Positions 21,156 to 32,400 of a stretch of DNA of 64,000 nucleotides are shown piece after piece; the first letter of the stretch is position 1; each line of letters opens with the position of its first letter. The notes beneath the pieces are model-generated. The model was not told the origin of the DNA. It worked only from the letters and a program-made list of their open reading frames with translations, and did no database searches. The DNA comes from Capsicum annuum (lineage: Eukaryota > Streptophyta > Magnoliopsida > Solanales > Solanaceae). Made by a program: the position numbers and the translations under genes. The stretch is taken from positions 119,166,585-119,230,584 of the forward strand of contig NC_061120.1 in assembly GCF_002878395.1 (NCBI RefSeq), read 5' to 3'.

Positions 21156-23704
21156 CACTATGATATGGGCACACCAAACGGATACTATTGTATTCACCGG
21201 AGTTGTTATAATGAACATGTTTTTATAAAGAAGATATAACATGACATAAGAAACTAGTTCTAACAAAAAAGTTGACAATTATAATAAAATGTTGTTACTA
21301 AAAATTTTGACTGTATATGATGTGTTGCGCAAGGATTAATACAAAGTCTCACTAATGCATTGTCAAAAGTATGTGCAGCCTATAGAGAGTCAGGACAGAC
21401 TTGCTAATGAAACACATTCTCCATTACTTGTTCTGAATAAGCGAATATCTATGCAATAGTTGTTTTGAATAAGAAAAAATCTATGCAATAGGTGATAACC
21501 ATTAATAATCATTCAAACATTTTCTATAAACAATAGATTTACCTTCCATCATCATTGAACTAAAAACAATTGCGCCATACTCCAGTAAAGAGGAGAAATA
21601 TGATTGCTAAATACAAAGATTAGAGATGCCTCAGGATGACCAATTCAATATCAAATATGATAGGCCCCAATGTTGCGCCTTCTCCATTTGTAAGACAGAT
21701 TGGGTTGAAAATGGTAGTAAAAAGTCTCTATCGATCAAAATACTAAAACAGGGAGAAAAATGTTCACCAACTTAAGTCCTAAATGAAATATATTGATGAA
21801 ATTAAAAGTATTTTTAGTTTCTTTAAACAGGGAATTAAATGTAATATTAATCTCGATTCAACACCATATGAATACTTTTAACTAGTTCTAAAGACCTTTC
21901 TGCTGTAGATATTATGAATGCCTAAATCATCCAACAGAAAAGGCTGGCACAATTGAACTCCAAAATCACTTCAAGACTCTACAAGGCTGACCACAAAATC
22001 CCCAAAATCAAGATGGTCCAAGAACAACCAGAACTGAAAGGAGAAAAGAAAGAAGATTAATGAATGGGTTAACTGTTATGCATGTTTAATTATGAAGGTG
22101 TAGCAGCTATAGTTGAAGCACATATTGTGTTTTATAGCTTATGTTTTTTTGGAAGCTAACTGGTATTGGGTATATTGGCAATTCTAATCCTGTTTGGCAG
22201 ACTTGGACGAGTGCTTCCACCACTAATATTTGAAACTAGAATAAAAAACTCTAATGTCTTAAAATATTTTTCTATCATTAAAACTAATAGTGAGAGAGGA
22301 GTTGCAATTAAAACATTTAAAGTGGGACTATGACATTATAGTAGAATTTTCTAAAAGAGCAAAGTAATTCATGCACAAATTCCCCTTCTGCCAACTAACT
22401 GTTAGAGATGTAATACCTCTTCTTAAGAAAGGGTCACAAAGTTCACTCACAGAAACATACATCAAACATAAAAGGTAATTCAATACAAGTTTCCATGCCT
22501 TTTGCTTTCCAAACCCAGGTTTGGAAGGTACCCCATAACTTAATTTATGTAGAAAGAGCTCTAGCATTAGACGACTAACAAGACTTCCCTGCCAAGTCTC
22601 TCCAAAAGAATGCAACTGAGAAAGACCGAATTATTATTATAAAGAAAAAAGAGCAACTCCATATATTAGGTGGAAGTGGTTCTTGGAATGTATTCTGATA
22701 TCCTTGAGATGTTGGAACAATAACTAGATGAAGGCCACCTACTTTCATCGATCTCACAGCAGTTTCAATACCTGTATATAACTTGTAAAAAATGGGTAGA
22801 AAAAGATGTGGAATTAATTGCTATAGCTTTATTTTCTATATAATTTAGTAGGTTCAGAACAGTCAAACAAACACTACTTCAAAGTAGAAAGTATTTATGT
22901 CAGAAAACTCAAATAATGATAGAAGCAAATTGAATCAACCAAAAGAAGCATAGTCAAGCACCTGCTCCGAAAGACCAAAAGTAAGGAAACCATACACCAT
23001 AAAGATCTTGTTTGAAGTTCACTACACAATGGGGCATCCATGAACCTCCTCGTCACATGACTAAATAATCTCAGGCTCGCCTCCCATATTTTGTCCTCTA
23101 TTAAAGCCACTACCACCCACCTTGTCCTGGACAGGTTCATACTAAAAAAATAGAGATTGTTCATCAAAGCAGAGAGAGATTGTACACCGAAGCTTTATTC
23201 AAATCTAAGTAGTCAAATCCTTCTCGAGTGCTAGGTTTGATATGGAGCCCTCGTCGTGACAAATCAATGATTCAGCAGTCTTCTACGGTATGATTTAAAA
23301 CATAGATTTACTTAATTGGCATAAATCATCAAATACTTTATAAACACATCAAATAAATATAAAAAAAAACTCAAAATGAGAATGACATGTACCTGACCAG
23401 TGAGATTTTTTGTTGAGCAGTGAAGGAGATGAAGTCAGAGTAGCTTTGAAATCGAGCTACTATGGTTGCACGTTCTGGCTTCATGAAATTATGGTCAGAG
23501 CAGATTTAAAATCGAGGTTTGGTTGTTAGAGTAGTTATATAGTGGTCAGAGCAGTGATACGGTGGTCGGAGTATGGTGGCTGAAGCAGTGATATGGTGGT
23601 CGGAGTATGCTGGTAAGTGCAATAGCGGATCAGATTTGGTGAATTATATTTATTTTTGGTTTGAGACTTTGTGTGAATTATATGTAAAAAGGTTTATTTT
23701 CTCA

Positions 23705-23932
23705 AAAAAGCATTTCTATAGCCCATTCTATGGCAATGGTTCAGATAGGCGTTGCCATAAAACACCCTATTGCAACAGTTATCAAACAACAGCAACTCTT
23801 ATGACACCAAATAGTTCTACTACAATAATTTTCTTTTACAATGGTTAAAACCATTGCAATAGACTCTCTATTGCAATGCTTTTGGAACCGTCGCCAAAAG
23901 ATTTATCACAATAGGGATAATTTCTAGTAGTG
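23705..23932 (-). repeat. Right subterminal repeats of the CACTA element
   Basis: The same 'ctattgcaa', 'ggcaatggtt' and 'accgtcgcc' words as the left end are arranged up to the terminal 'tagtg'. Confidence 0.8.
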
Positions 23933-23935
23933 AGG

Positions 23936-24054
23936 TTTGGCCACAAAAAGGAGATCTTAGCATTCCACTTTACCTAGCTACACATGTTTTTCTCCCTCTC
24001 ATTTCTACTTGGCTACACATGTTTGAGGATAAATTATCTTCAAGAAAGAGAGAA
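23936..24054 (+). pseudogene. 3' coding remnant of element F with CRM-like terminus
   Basis: This is the right-hand side of the F sequence split by the CACTA insertion. Around 24010-24054 the frame reads CLRINYLQERENI, matching the last codons of CRM-type pol in element I (NLRLNSSQDGEDN) and of B, C and E. The DNA 'caagaaagagagaa' (24041-24054) is the corresponding purine tract. No protease-RT-integrase lies between gag and this terminus, so F is a gag-only derivative. Confidence 0.6.
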
Positions 24055-24597
24055 TATACAAGTAAAAGTGCCTCATGACCAAGATTTAGAGATAAAAAGG
24101 AATATTATAGTCCCTCATGAGAAGATTGGCAGAATAAAGGTTGCTCTTGTTGATTTTTGGGCTTAGGGTCACTTTTGGGCCCAATTATCTTTTAGGGTCA
24201 TTTTTAGGACCAAGTTGTAATAAGTGGCCTTTGGCCTATAAATATCTAGGAATCTTTTCATTTTAGACTTAGTTTATTTTGAATAAGAATGTACACACTT
24301 GAGAGTGTTTATTGAAGGTTGTTGAGAGCTTTCTTTGATTGTGAGAAATATTGGTTGTGAGTGATTTACTTTGCTCTCAGACTTTGTAAGAGGTTGGTTC
24401 TTGTGATAATTGATAAGATGGTCTTAGGGTTAAATATACCCTTTGGTTGTCCTCTCTTTATCTATTTTGTCAATATACCTGTCCTTCTATCTTTTCGTGT
24501 ATCCTTACTTGTCTTGCTTTGTTCCATTATTTATTTGTGTTTGTGTTTCGTATTTTGTGTTTTTATCTTCATAGTTTTCTTCTCTTCTCAACTCCTC
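24055..24597 (+). repeat. 3' LTR of element F
   Basis: It starts at 'tatacaag', matching the 'tgatacaa' starts of B, C and E, directly after the purine tract. A TATA box 'tataaata' is at 24237-24244, preceded by a 'gggtcacttttgggcccaat' phrase shared in part with 29245-29300 and 62628-62650. U5 contains 'gggttaaatatacccttt'. The right end abuts a short stub of element G, so the exact end is uncertain. Confidence 0.65.
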
Positions 24598-24631
24598 ATT
24601 TAGGGGGCGAATGATCCTAAGTAGAAGATAA
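24598..24631 (+). other. Polypurine-tract stub of element G
   Basis: 'gcgaatgatcctaagtagaa' followed by 'gataa' is the Tekay-type sequence that precedes the 3' LTR. Only about 30 bp of G interior remain, because element F sits immediately upstream. Confidence 0.65.
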
Positions 24632-26546
24632 TGTAAGACCCCGTAGAATTTTAACCATTTTATTTTTGGCCCTCCCACATGCGTAACATAAATTTTTTAC
24701 TTGAATTGTGTTTAGGGATGTTAAAAGGGTGTTTTGAAAAAGTTTTGGAATTTTTAAAAGGGGTTCGGGTACATTTTAGTAACCCGAGGTAGTAAGCCTC
24801 CATGATAGTGTCATGGGATGGATATTAACCTCCGCAAGAAGGGCGTGGCACGGAGGCTAACCTCCGCAATAAGGGTGTGCCAAATCACTATGTTAAATTT
24901 GTCCAGTTTTTGTTTTTTCACTTGGGTGAGGGGCTTTTGGTCTTCTTACCCCTTACACGAATTTTAAACATAAAATACCCCTTTTTCTTTCAGTTTTCAA
25001 AGATCAAAACCATTCTTTTTCCTCTTTAACTCAAAATCTAAGAAAGTTCAGGGATTTTAAAAGAAATTCACCATTCAAGCTCCAAACTTTAATTTTTCTT
25101 AGATTTCCTTAGTATTTCAGGTATGTTTCTCTTTTCTTCACTTTAATTTTACATTGTGGCATTAAATCATTAAATATTTATGTGATTTGAATTGATGGGT
25201 TTGAAATTGGGTTGAGGGCTTTTGGTTGTTTTCACTTGAATTACTTGTCCCATATTTTAAATTGTTTATTCATGGTTTAATTTATGATTTGTGGGACTGA
25301 ATTGGTACATTATTTTAATGGTTAGAATGGGAGAGACATGGTTTTCCCAAAACTAATGGAATTTTTACTTAATAATGGCATTAACCTCAACTAATTTTGT
25401 AAACTTGATTTTAAATATGGATAATTGCATGGTTTAACTTATATATTAGACCCATCTCATTGCATTAAAGGATAAATGAATGAATACGATTTTGGATGAC
25501 CTTGGTGGCCTTCATTTTGGATTTTAAATGGAACTTGGGAGTCAATTTAGTTATATGGACTAGTTTGGCATAATTGAATTAGCTTGCAAGAATATGGGGA
25601 TGGCAATACCATGTTGGTAAATGCCTTAATAAATGACTCTTGGGTTAATGGTTGGCTTATGTGCAAAATATTTTACTTTGGGCTTAAAGGGAATTGTGTA
25701 GCTTATCGTGCAGGTGTAGGTCTCAGGGGGGCCAATACTAGAAACCACATTTTTCTGCATTGGGGATCCATATGACCATGTGCTTGGTGCACACATTATA
25801 CATATATATTTTGGGAGGGCTATAGCCTTGGTGACTTTAGACTTTCCTTTGTTTTTCTTTAGTTCATGTGGCTAACATGCACTAGGGCCCTTCTAGTTGG
25901 GGGAGCTTGACCAATATATCCCATGGATGCCTTTACGATAGAGTTAGCTACATAGTTTAGGTTAATACTTTGAATTCTAATATTCATGGACCTTGGCCCT
26001 ATCTCGACAACCTATATATATTATATGAATGTAGTGTATATGGTGTATGAATGAATTTTTGTAATTGTGTTATTTTATACCTATCCCCTAAGTTACATAT
26101 AATGCTCGCCCCCTTGACTTTACCTTGATGCTATACATTATATGATGTAGGGTCTGAATGGTTTTTCTTACTCCTGTGTAGTGTTAGGTGATTCGATATT
26201 CCTATGGATCTGTTGTAAAGTGGTTAGCTTCTATCTTTTTGAAGTCCCTGTAATCTCACGGGTTTCTTCATTGTCTTAGTATTTCATTTTGGACTCCTTT
26301 GTCATAGTCAGAGGCATGTCCGAACCTAGTTGGTATTCTGGTTTTAGAGGCTTTTATAGATGAGTGTGGGATGGTTATTTTTTTACTCTTAGTTTTATTT
26401 GGTTTCTCTATCCTTTATATTATTATTTAGTTGACTTCCACGATATTCTTTCATTGTGCTCTTAAGGTAAGGCTAAGGGGGTTGTCCTTGGCCATGGTGG
26501 GATTGAGATTGCTCATCACGACTATGCCCTGTTTTGGGTCATAACA
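24632..26546 (+). repeat. LTR G (3' LTR of a Tekay-type element)
   Basis: It starts TGTAAGACCCC and ends 'ttttgggtcataaca', about 1.9 kb. Its start, its end ('gggtc-taaca') and its preceding purine tract resemble those of A and L. A repeated block with 'taacctccgcaa' and 'cggaggc' words lies at 24785-24895 in U3. No other copy is present in the window. Frames inside (for example 25584-25775) are chance. Confidence 0.75.
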
Positions 26547-26913
26547 TCTTCTGTATAAAGATTTTGAAGAACTAATGTTATCTGTAAACTAATAATTTTC
26601 TAAATTACAAACTTCAAAACTTTCTAAAGATTGATATCATCTAAATATACCTTTGGAAAAGAAATGTAAATAGGCATTTACAATATAATAACTCAACTAA
26701 AGAGTTGAAGTCGATCCCACAAGGAACAATCTAATAGGCGATTGAGAGAATAAGGAATTATGAACCACTTACACGAATCCAAACAATTAACAAAAGTTTT
26801 TCGAGGGTTTTTTGACATAAGAAAAAGTAGACAAAGATAGAAGTAAATAAAATAGATAAAGTGATTAATAACGCTCGTAAGTGAGGTAAATAATGGAATT
26901 GTTAATGGGGAAT
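26547..26913 (-). repeat. Athila/Tat-like LTR fragment, reverse
   Basis: 'gaagtcgatcccacaaggaa' (26708-26727) and the surrounding sequence are the reverse of the 'tgggatcgata' block at about 256 and of the block near 50700. No ends are defined. Confidence 0.45.
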
Positions 26914-28900
26914 TGTCACAACCCAACTAAGCGGATCATGAGGGCACCTACACTAATCCACCTAGATTGGTGAACCCTTATCATCCAATTAGAAATGTGC
27001 AGAAGTCATGAAAGAAAATCATTAAATTTTATAGAACTTACTACAGTTCTTTAAATACATCAAGTCAAATCCTCTACCCTGAAGATCTAGTCTAGATAGG
27101 TACAAAGGCTACTCCAAAACAATGAAAAATAAACAAGACTCAGCTTCCACCATAGGAATGAGAAGAAGAAAGTTATTGAAGATCTCTATCTACATTAAGT
27201 AATGAAACCTGAACTAATCCTGCAACAAAATATACCTAAAGGGGTAAAGCAAGAGTAGCCTCAGTACAACCACGCATACTAGTAAGCATCATCGTCTTAC
27301 CCAAGTTAAATCTCGTAAAAATGTCATAAATATCTGAAATAAGCATGTACTTTAATAATAAAGTAAATCAAATTATACACGTGTACTTACAGTATCCACC
27401 CTCCTAATTTTATACTATCATTACTAAAACCTATTTCCTCTAATAGTTCCCACTAATCTAAAGGTCAATCAACCAAAAATTATTCAACACAATTCCCCAA
27501 CACTTCTTGTTACCCATAGCTATGCCTTTATCACTTATACAAATTTTGAACCAAACAACATTTATTTTACTATATTTCCCAAGCCACTAGCAAGTATTAA
27601 ATTCAGACATCATTCATAAGCATACTTTAGAGATACTCACTAATTAGAAACAACACACGAATTCACCTTTCCATGTGTCAATACTCAATTCAAGCAAAAC
27701 ATTATTACAAGCTTATAAAAATAAAAAACTGGCTACCTTAATACGATCAACTCAAGTATATAGACAAATCATCATCAAGTAATTAGCATTTGAATCAATT
27801 CAGCTACCCCAAAACATGTGAGGAAATCCATCCTTCATTTAATAGTTCCTTAGCAATTAACTAAGCAGTCCAAAAAACATAGTACGAGTATAAATATTCA
27901 ATCAAGTCACTTATCACGACTCACAATAAGTTAATTCAACCTTTCCATCAATACCTTTTTATTACACTTCAACAATATCAATTTAGTTCAAGTATAATAA
28001 TAGCTTGGACCACTATAAAATCCAAATAACAATAATAATACAGCCCAGTCCACTCATGGAACCCTCAAACTCACCAATACCATGTACACACATATTATGA
28101 GTCTTATAAATTCCTATTAGCCATGACCTACAGGGAAAATATTTTTCCATGTACCAAATAATCCAAGCAACTATTATTTGCCAGCCTTATCTAATACCAA
28201 ATATTATACCACCCTTATTCCAATGTCCCCACCCTTATACTCTCTATGATTCAATAATTTTGTGACTATATCAACTCATGTCATAACATGTACAATCATA
28301 ATATAAGATAACACAATCATACTTGCACTTTAAAACAAGTTTTTTTGCGTAGCTCATTTCATGTGCTCAAATATTTTGTAACATTATCCAAAAAGTTAAC
28401 ATTCACAACATACATTGCAATAAGGATAAAAGTAGGCAATTAATATGTACACCTTAATAATAACTGCAACTCAACCATCACCTATATTTTATACTAATAA
28501 TATTACTCGTGGAGGAATAACACATTGAACAAGTAACACATTACTTTAGAATAAAACTCAAATTACCAATATTTAGAATATACACATAATCTTTGTTACT
28601 TCCCAATTTTCCATCTTAAATATAAGTCTCCTCTAAATCATGCAATCAACACATTAATCAAAGAACAAGGCATTCACATCCATCATACTAATATTTGACT
28701 ACTTAAACATAATACGTCACCATATCCAATAATTTTTACCCACTAACTGATTAAATATGCACAAGGAACTAATAGGTCACCATCAATAACATCACAATAG
28801 TTATTCAAGAATATTCATATCATTCACATAGCCCTAATCTAACTATTTTAGCCATTCAAACACCTTGCCCATAGACCTAAGCATAAAATGTCCCATAAAT
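26914..28900 (-). repeat. LTR H, reverse orientation, one end only
   Basis: The left edge 'tgtcacaacccaac' is the reverse complement of a '...gggttgtgaca' LTR end, as in A and L. Sequence to about 28900 is AT-rich with no coding frames. The other end is not recognisable, so it is a truncated LTR or LTR plus unknown DNA. Confidence 0.5.
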
Positions 28901-28942
28901 CCACATTACCTTTTCTAACACAAATCTTTCTACTTAATACAA

Positions 28943-29600
28943 TCCAAAATGCCTTTGGATCTTTTGATGAGATGAACACAAAGCAAGAGGCATTTGAAAA
29001 CCCTTAATTCTATCAAAAGGGTACCAAAGAATGGTGGTTATCTTTAAGAAAGGTCCAGGGGTTTTGTTGAGGCCAAGAAAGCAAAAAAAAAAGCCCAAAG
29101 GAGCACTAGAAGCACTTGATAATCCACCGGCATGCGTAGGTGCTGAGATAAAGCCATAGATTCTCAATTTTGCCGAACCAGTATCATATACATTAGCACC
29201 TGCATAAGTAAGTGGTTGGTCTATGTGGGCACCTAATTTACTGAAATGGGTCACTTTATGGGCCCATAATTGTAATAATTAGTCCTATGCTATAAATAGG
29301 AGTTTCTATTTTATTTTTAAACTAACTTTGGTGCTAAAGAACAATTATACTCTTGTGAGTGTATGTAAGCTTGGATTAGCTTACATTAATTTCTCATTTA
29401 GAAATGTTGGTTACTTGGGAGAGATTCCCTTATGGTCTACATAGGAGTTTAGGTGCTTAGACTGGATATTTGAATTTAGGATTAAGGGTTTAATATACCC
29501 TTTGTTTGCTTTTTTATTTCTTCTTTGTGTCTATCTTATTACTTATTTTCATTAATCTTTATCTTTCGTTTCTCGTATCATAGTTTGTTTTTATTTTTGT
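28943..29600 (+). repeat. LTR fragment related to the F LTR
   Basis: 'gggtcactttatgggcccat' (29248-29267) and the TATA box 'tataaatag' (29291-29299) repeat the order seen in the F LTR, and 'gggtttaatataccctttg' (29488-29506) parallels its U5. The 106-codon minus-strand frame here is a shadow. Confidence 0.5.
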
Positions 29601-29899
29601 AGTCTTACTCATATCACTACTCAATTAAACCTATTCTATATGTGCGTAAAATAGCTAATAAGAAGGAATGAACTTGTAGTCCTTTCTCCATTCTAGTGAA
29701 TTTCATCATGAAAACTGTAATAGAAATCCATTGTGTTTTACCCCTCTAAGCATTCTTCTTCTCCCTATTGCTATTGATACTTGACGAGAAAAAAAGGTAA
29801 TTAAAAATATGGGTGGATTATTTCTCAGTGCCCCACTATAGTGGCCTGCATGTCTATACTATTGTGTGCTATAGTAGAATAATTCCTACTATGGCGAGA
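29601..29899. other. Unassigned sequence before element A
   Basis: No gene is visible. A short palindrome 'ccactatagtgg' lies at 29842-29853. Confidence 0.4.
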
Positions 29900-30442
29900 T
29901 GCAACACCCCATATTTTTGGTCCTTGAAATTTCTAAAATTTTATCCTAACTGATAAGACTACGACTCTCCATATGAGTCATAGGGACTCTTGGCATGTCT
30001 TAAGGACCCAATCATACCTTGTCTAGTATGTTGTCCTAGAGTTTCTACTATGACTACGACTATGGGATACGAGTCATAAAGACTCAAAACAAGTCGTATG
30101 GTGTCTTCTGTAGACTAACCAGTGTGATGCCCAATTTTTTCTTCATTGATAACGACTAGACAATGCAAGTAGTAATGACTGAGTACGAGTCATATGGCAT
30201 GACTCATAGCCAAGTTAGTAGTGGTGATCATGGACTCTTTCTAGACTATGAGTAGGACCTTATGAGTCATAAGATGACCCTACGAGTTGTAACGTCACTC
30301 ATAGCAATTGGGAAATCAATTTTAAGTCTTTTGATTAAGGGTATTTTGGTCAATTCCTTTTTTTCCTTACTCAGACCCCACATTTAGAAGCACTCAAGGG
30401 GGTTATTTATAATCGATAACACACTCAAAACACTTTTAAAAC
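29900..30442 (+). repeat. 5' LTR of element A, first part (U3)
   Basis: It starts TGCAACACCCC and aligns with 45934 onward. Repeated 'tacgagtcat', 'atgactca' and 'tacgactctcc' words fill about 29955-30305. A TATA-like 'ttatttataat' lies near 30404-30414. It ends in AAAAC (30438-30442), one copy of element B's target duplication. Confidence 0.85.
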
Positions 30443-31138
30443 TGATACAAGCATGAAAAGTACAAAGTTTTCAAGGTATTGTCAAAGGCTTGAGTTTTGA
30501 ATCAAAGACCTTTTAGAGCCTTTTTAAAGCCTTGGCCATGTGAGGAAAGAAGAAGGAGTTCCAACATCTTATAAGCTCCCCTCATTAAGAGCAAAATGGA
30601 CTTTATACACTATATTTCCTACCTTACATGGGTGCCTTCAACTAAGGGCATGGAGGTCTTTTGATCTCTCTTTTTTACACTCTAAAGGAGTAGCCTTCAT
30701 TAAGGGTATTTTAGTTATTATCTTGTAATAGTATAAATAGATCTTTTAGCTGTTCTTTTCATTAGTTCTTGGACATTTTGAATGATTTAGTTCTAAATTG
30801 TAGTCTTCTTCTTCTCCTAGAGAGAGAATCCAAAACTTGGGTTAATACTAAGTGATGGATTTCACTTGTTTGATAAATTGGCAAGAAAGGTGGGTGTTTG
30901 GGATTGTGAATTCCTTTGTGTCCACCTAAGAATGGGGTGTAATCAACGTTGGTGATTTGTGTTTAAGTGTTTAATATACACTTTGGAGTTTCTCATGAAT
31001 GTTGTTGAATGTCTCATTATCTATCCTTTACTTTCAATACAATCTTCTTAGTGTTTCTACTTCATTTCCCTTTCTTGTAGTCACTGGTTTTTGCTTCTTT
31101 AGTCTTTAATTTTGGTTATACCTTTGTTTTAGTTATCA
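30443..31138 (+). repeat. 5' LTR of element B
   Basis: It starts TGATACAAGC and ends 'gttatca'. The TATA box 'tataaatag' is at 30732-30740. It aligns throughout with 34171-34865. U5 contains 'ggcaagaaaggtgggtgttt', also present in D and, reversed, in part in C. Confidence 0.88.
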
Positions 31139-31140
31139 TT

Positions 31141-31154
31141 TGGTATCAAGAGCC
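31141..31154 (+). other. Primer binding site of element B (tRNA-Met type)
   Basis: 'tggtatcaagagcc' lies two bases after the LTR and matches the initiator tRNA-Met complement with one extra A. Confidence 0.8.
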
Positions 31155-32400
31155 ATGTAATAGAGTTGTTCCTACAACTCTAAGCCTTGGATCTAAGAAA
31201 ATCTCCACACAAAAAAAAAAGTCTAGAGTCAAGAAAATCAAAAAAATAGGTGTTTCACGTTTTTATACTTGGACAGCATTTTAAATCTTAGATCTACATG
31301 TCTTTGTGTTGTTTTGTTGGTTTCAAGTGCTAGATTTTTATTCCCTATCACCTAGGGAGGCTAAATCTATGTTTGGAACAAGATTTGGTTGTTTTTTAGC
31401 TAGATCCACCATTGTTGTGACTTGTTTGAAGCTTTTAAGGTGGGATCTCGTGGTGGATACCTTGTGTGTGACGTGATTTGTGGATGATTTATTGTTATTT
31501 GATCTCACCTTAGCCTAAGGAACCTAGATCTAAAAAAAATTGGAGATTAGGGTCCATTTGCTTGTTGGTCAAACTTGGTCAACTCTTGAAATATCCATCT
31601 TATTCTTCCATTATCTTTAAATCTTGGTGAAAAAGAACATTGAAAGAGTGTGTTTGATCCAAAAAGTAGTGGAAAGAGAGTATACTTGGTGTTTGTAAAA
31701 GAATATTCCTTGTCATATTCATATTCATCCAAAAGAAGGAAGAAATAAAAGGAATAATCAAGTACAAAACAAGTACAAATCCAAGTACAAGGGGGGACAA
31801 ATCTTTTTGAATTCAAATTGGAGCTTGAAAAGGGCTCCAAACTTGTTATTTACCCCTCAAACCATCATTCTTCTTCCCTAAAAGTGTTCTAGGCCGAGAC
31901 ATGGAGTTTGAGAATTGAAAAGTTTTGAAAATCAACATCCAATCAATTCATGCCACATCATTACTAGCTTAACGGCCTAATCAGGTTCCTAGTAGATTTC
32001 TTAGTTTCTAATTTTTTATTCTAGTTTCTTGTGTTGTAAATTCTATCAAAAATTAGCAAACTAGTAAGTACCTACTAGGTTGATAATTAGTCTAGAGTAC
32101 ATATTGTTTTGTGTCTTCGGTTTTTGTGTGCTTTTATCATTTGCAAGTCGTAGTAATTTGTTGGTTCAAGTCCGTACATCATTTTTATTTGAGTCACATC
32201 AAACAAAAATTAATTCTGGGCCAAAGTAGATTCATCACTCATTCACTCACCAAGTACATGCCAATATTTCAACACTTGTGAGACCAAGTGTGAGGTAAGA
32301 ACCGAGTGTAAGAGTGGTGAGGCTCTTTTTGGACTAACTTATTTGTTCATTCTTTAGGTATTTCCTTTGATGTTTTGGTTGTTCTTTAGGTACTTTAATC
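31155..32400 (+). other. Untranslated leader of element B
   Basis: About 1.2 kb without a plus-strand gene. It is homologous to the leaders of C (39216-40460, reversed), the extra C leader (36580-37043, reversed) and D (49736-50315). Just before the ORF lies a pyrimidine-rich 'ttggttgttctttaggtac', a possible 3' splice site, in the same place as 'tttgcttttgttaggtac' in C. Confidence 0.65.

Larger units (their letters stand above)
18544..23932. mobile_element. CACTA (En/Spm) DNA transposon, probably non-autonomous
   Basis: Termini are inverted and near-perfect: CACTACTAGAAATTA at the left and TAATTTCTAGTAGTG at the right. The 3-bp target duplication AGG flanks both ends (18541-18543 and 23933-23935). 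Both ends are packed with subterminal repeats. No TNP2 or TNPA-like frame could be recognised in the 5.4 kb; the longest frames (about 95 codons, minus strand, near 22328-22615 and 22895-23167) match nothing I know and could be exon pieces or chance. It inserted into element F. It carries a tRNA-Ala pseudogene and a SINE. Confidence 0.93.

Noticed and set aside
22328..23167. Minus-strand frames of about 90-95 codons inside the CACTA element as transposase exons
   Set aside because: No TNP2/TNPA motif could be seen. Without a profile search or splice evidence they are left unassigned.
28934..29254. 106-codon minus-strand frame
   Set aside because: It lies within an LTR-like region related to the F LTR, with no domain.
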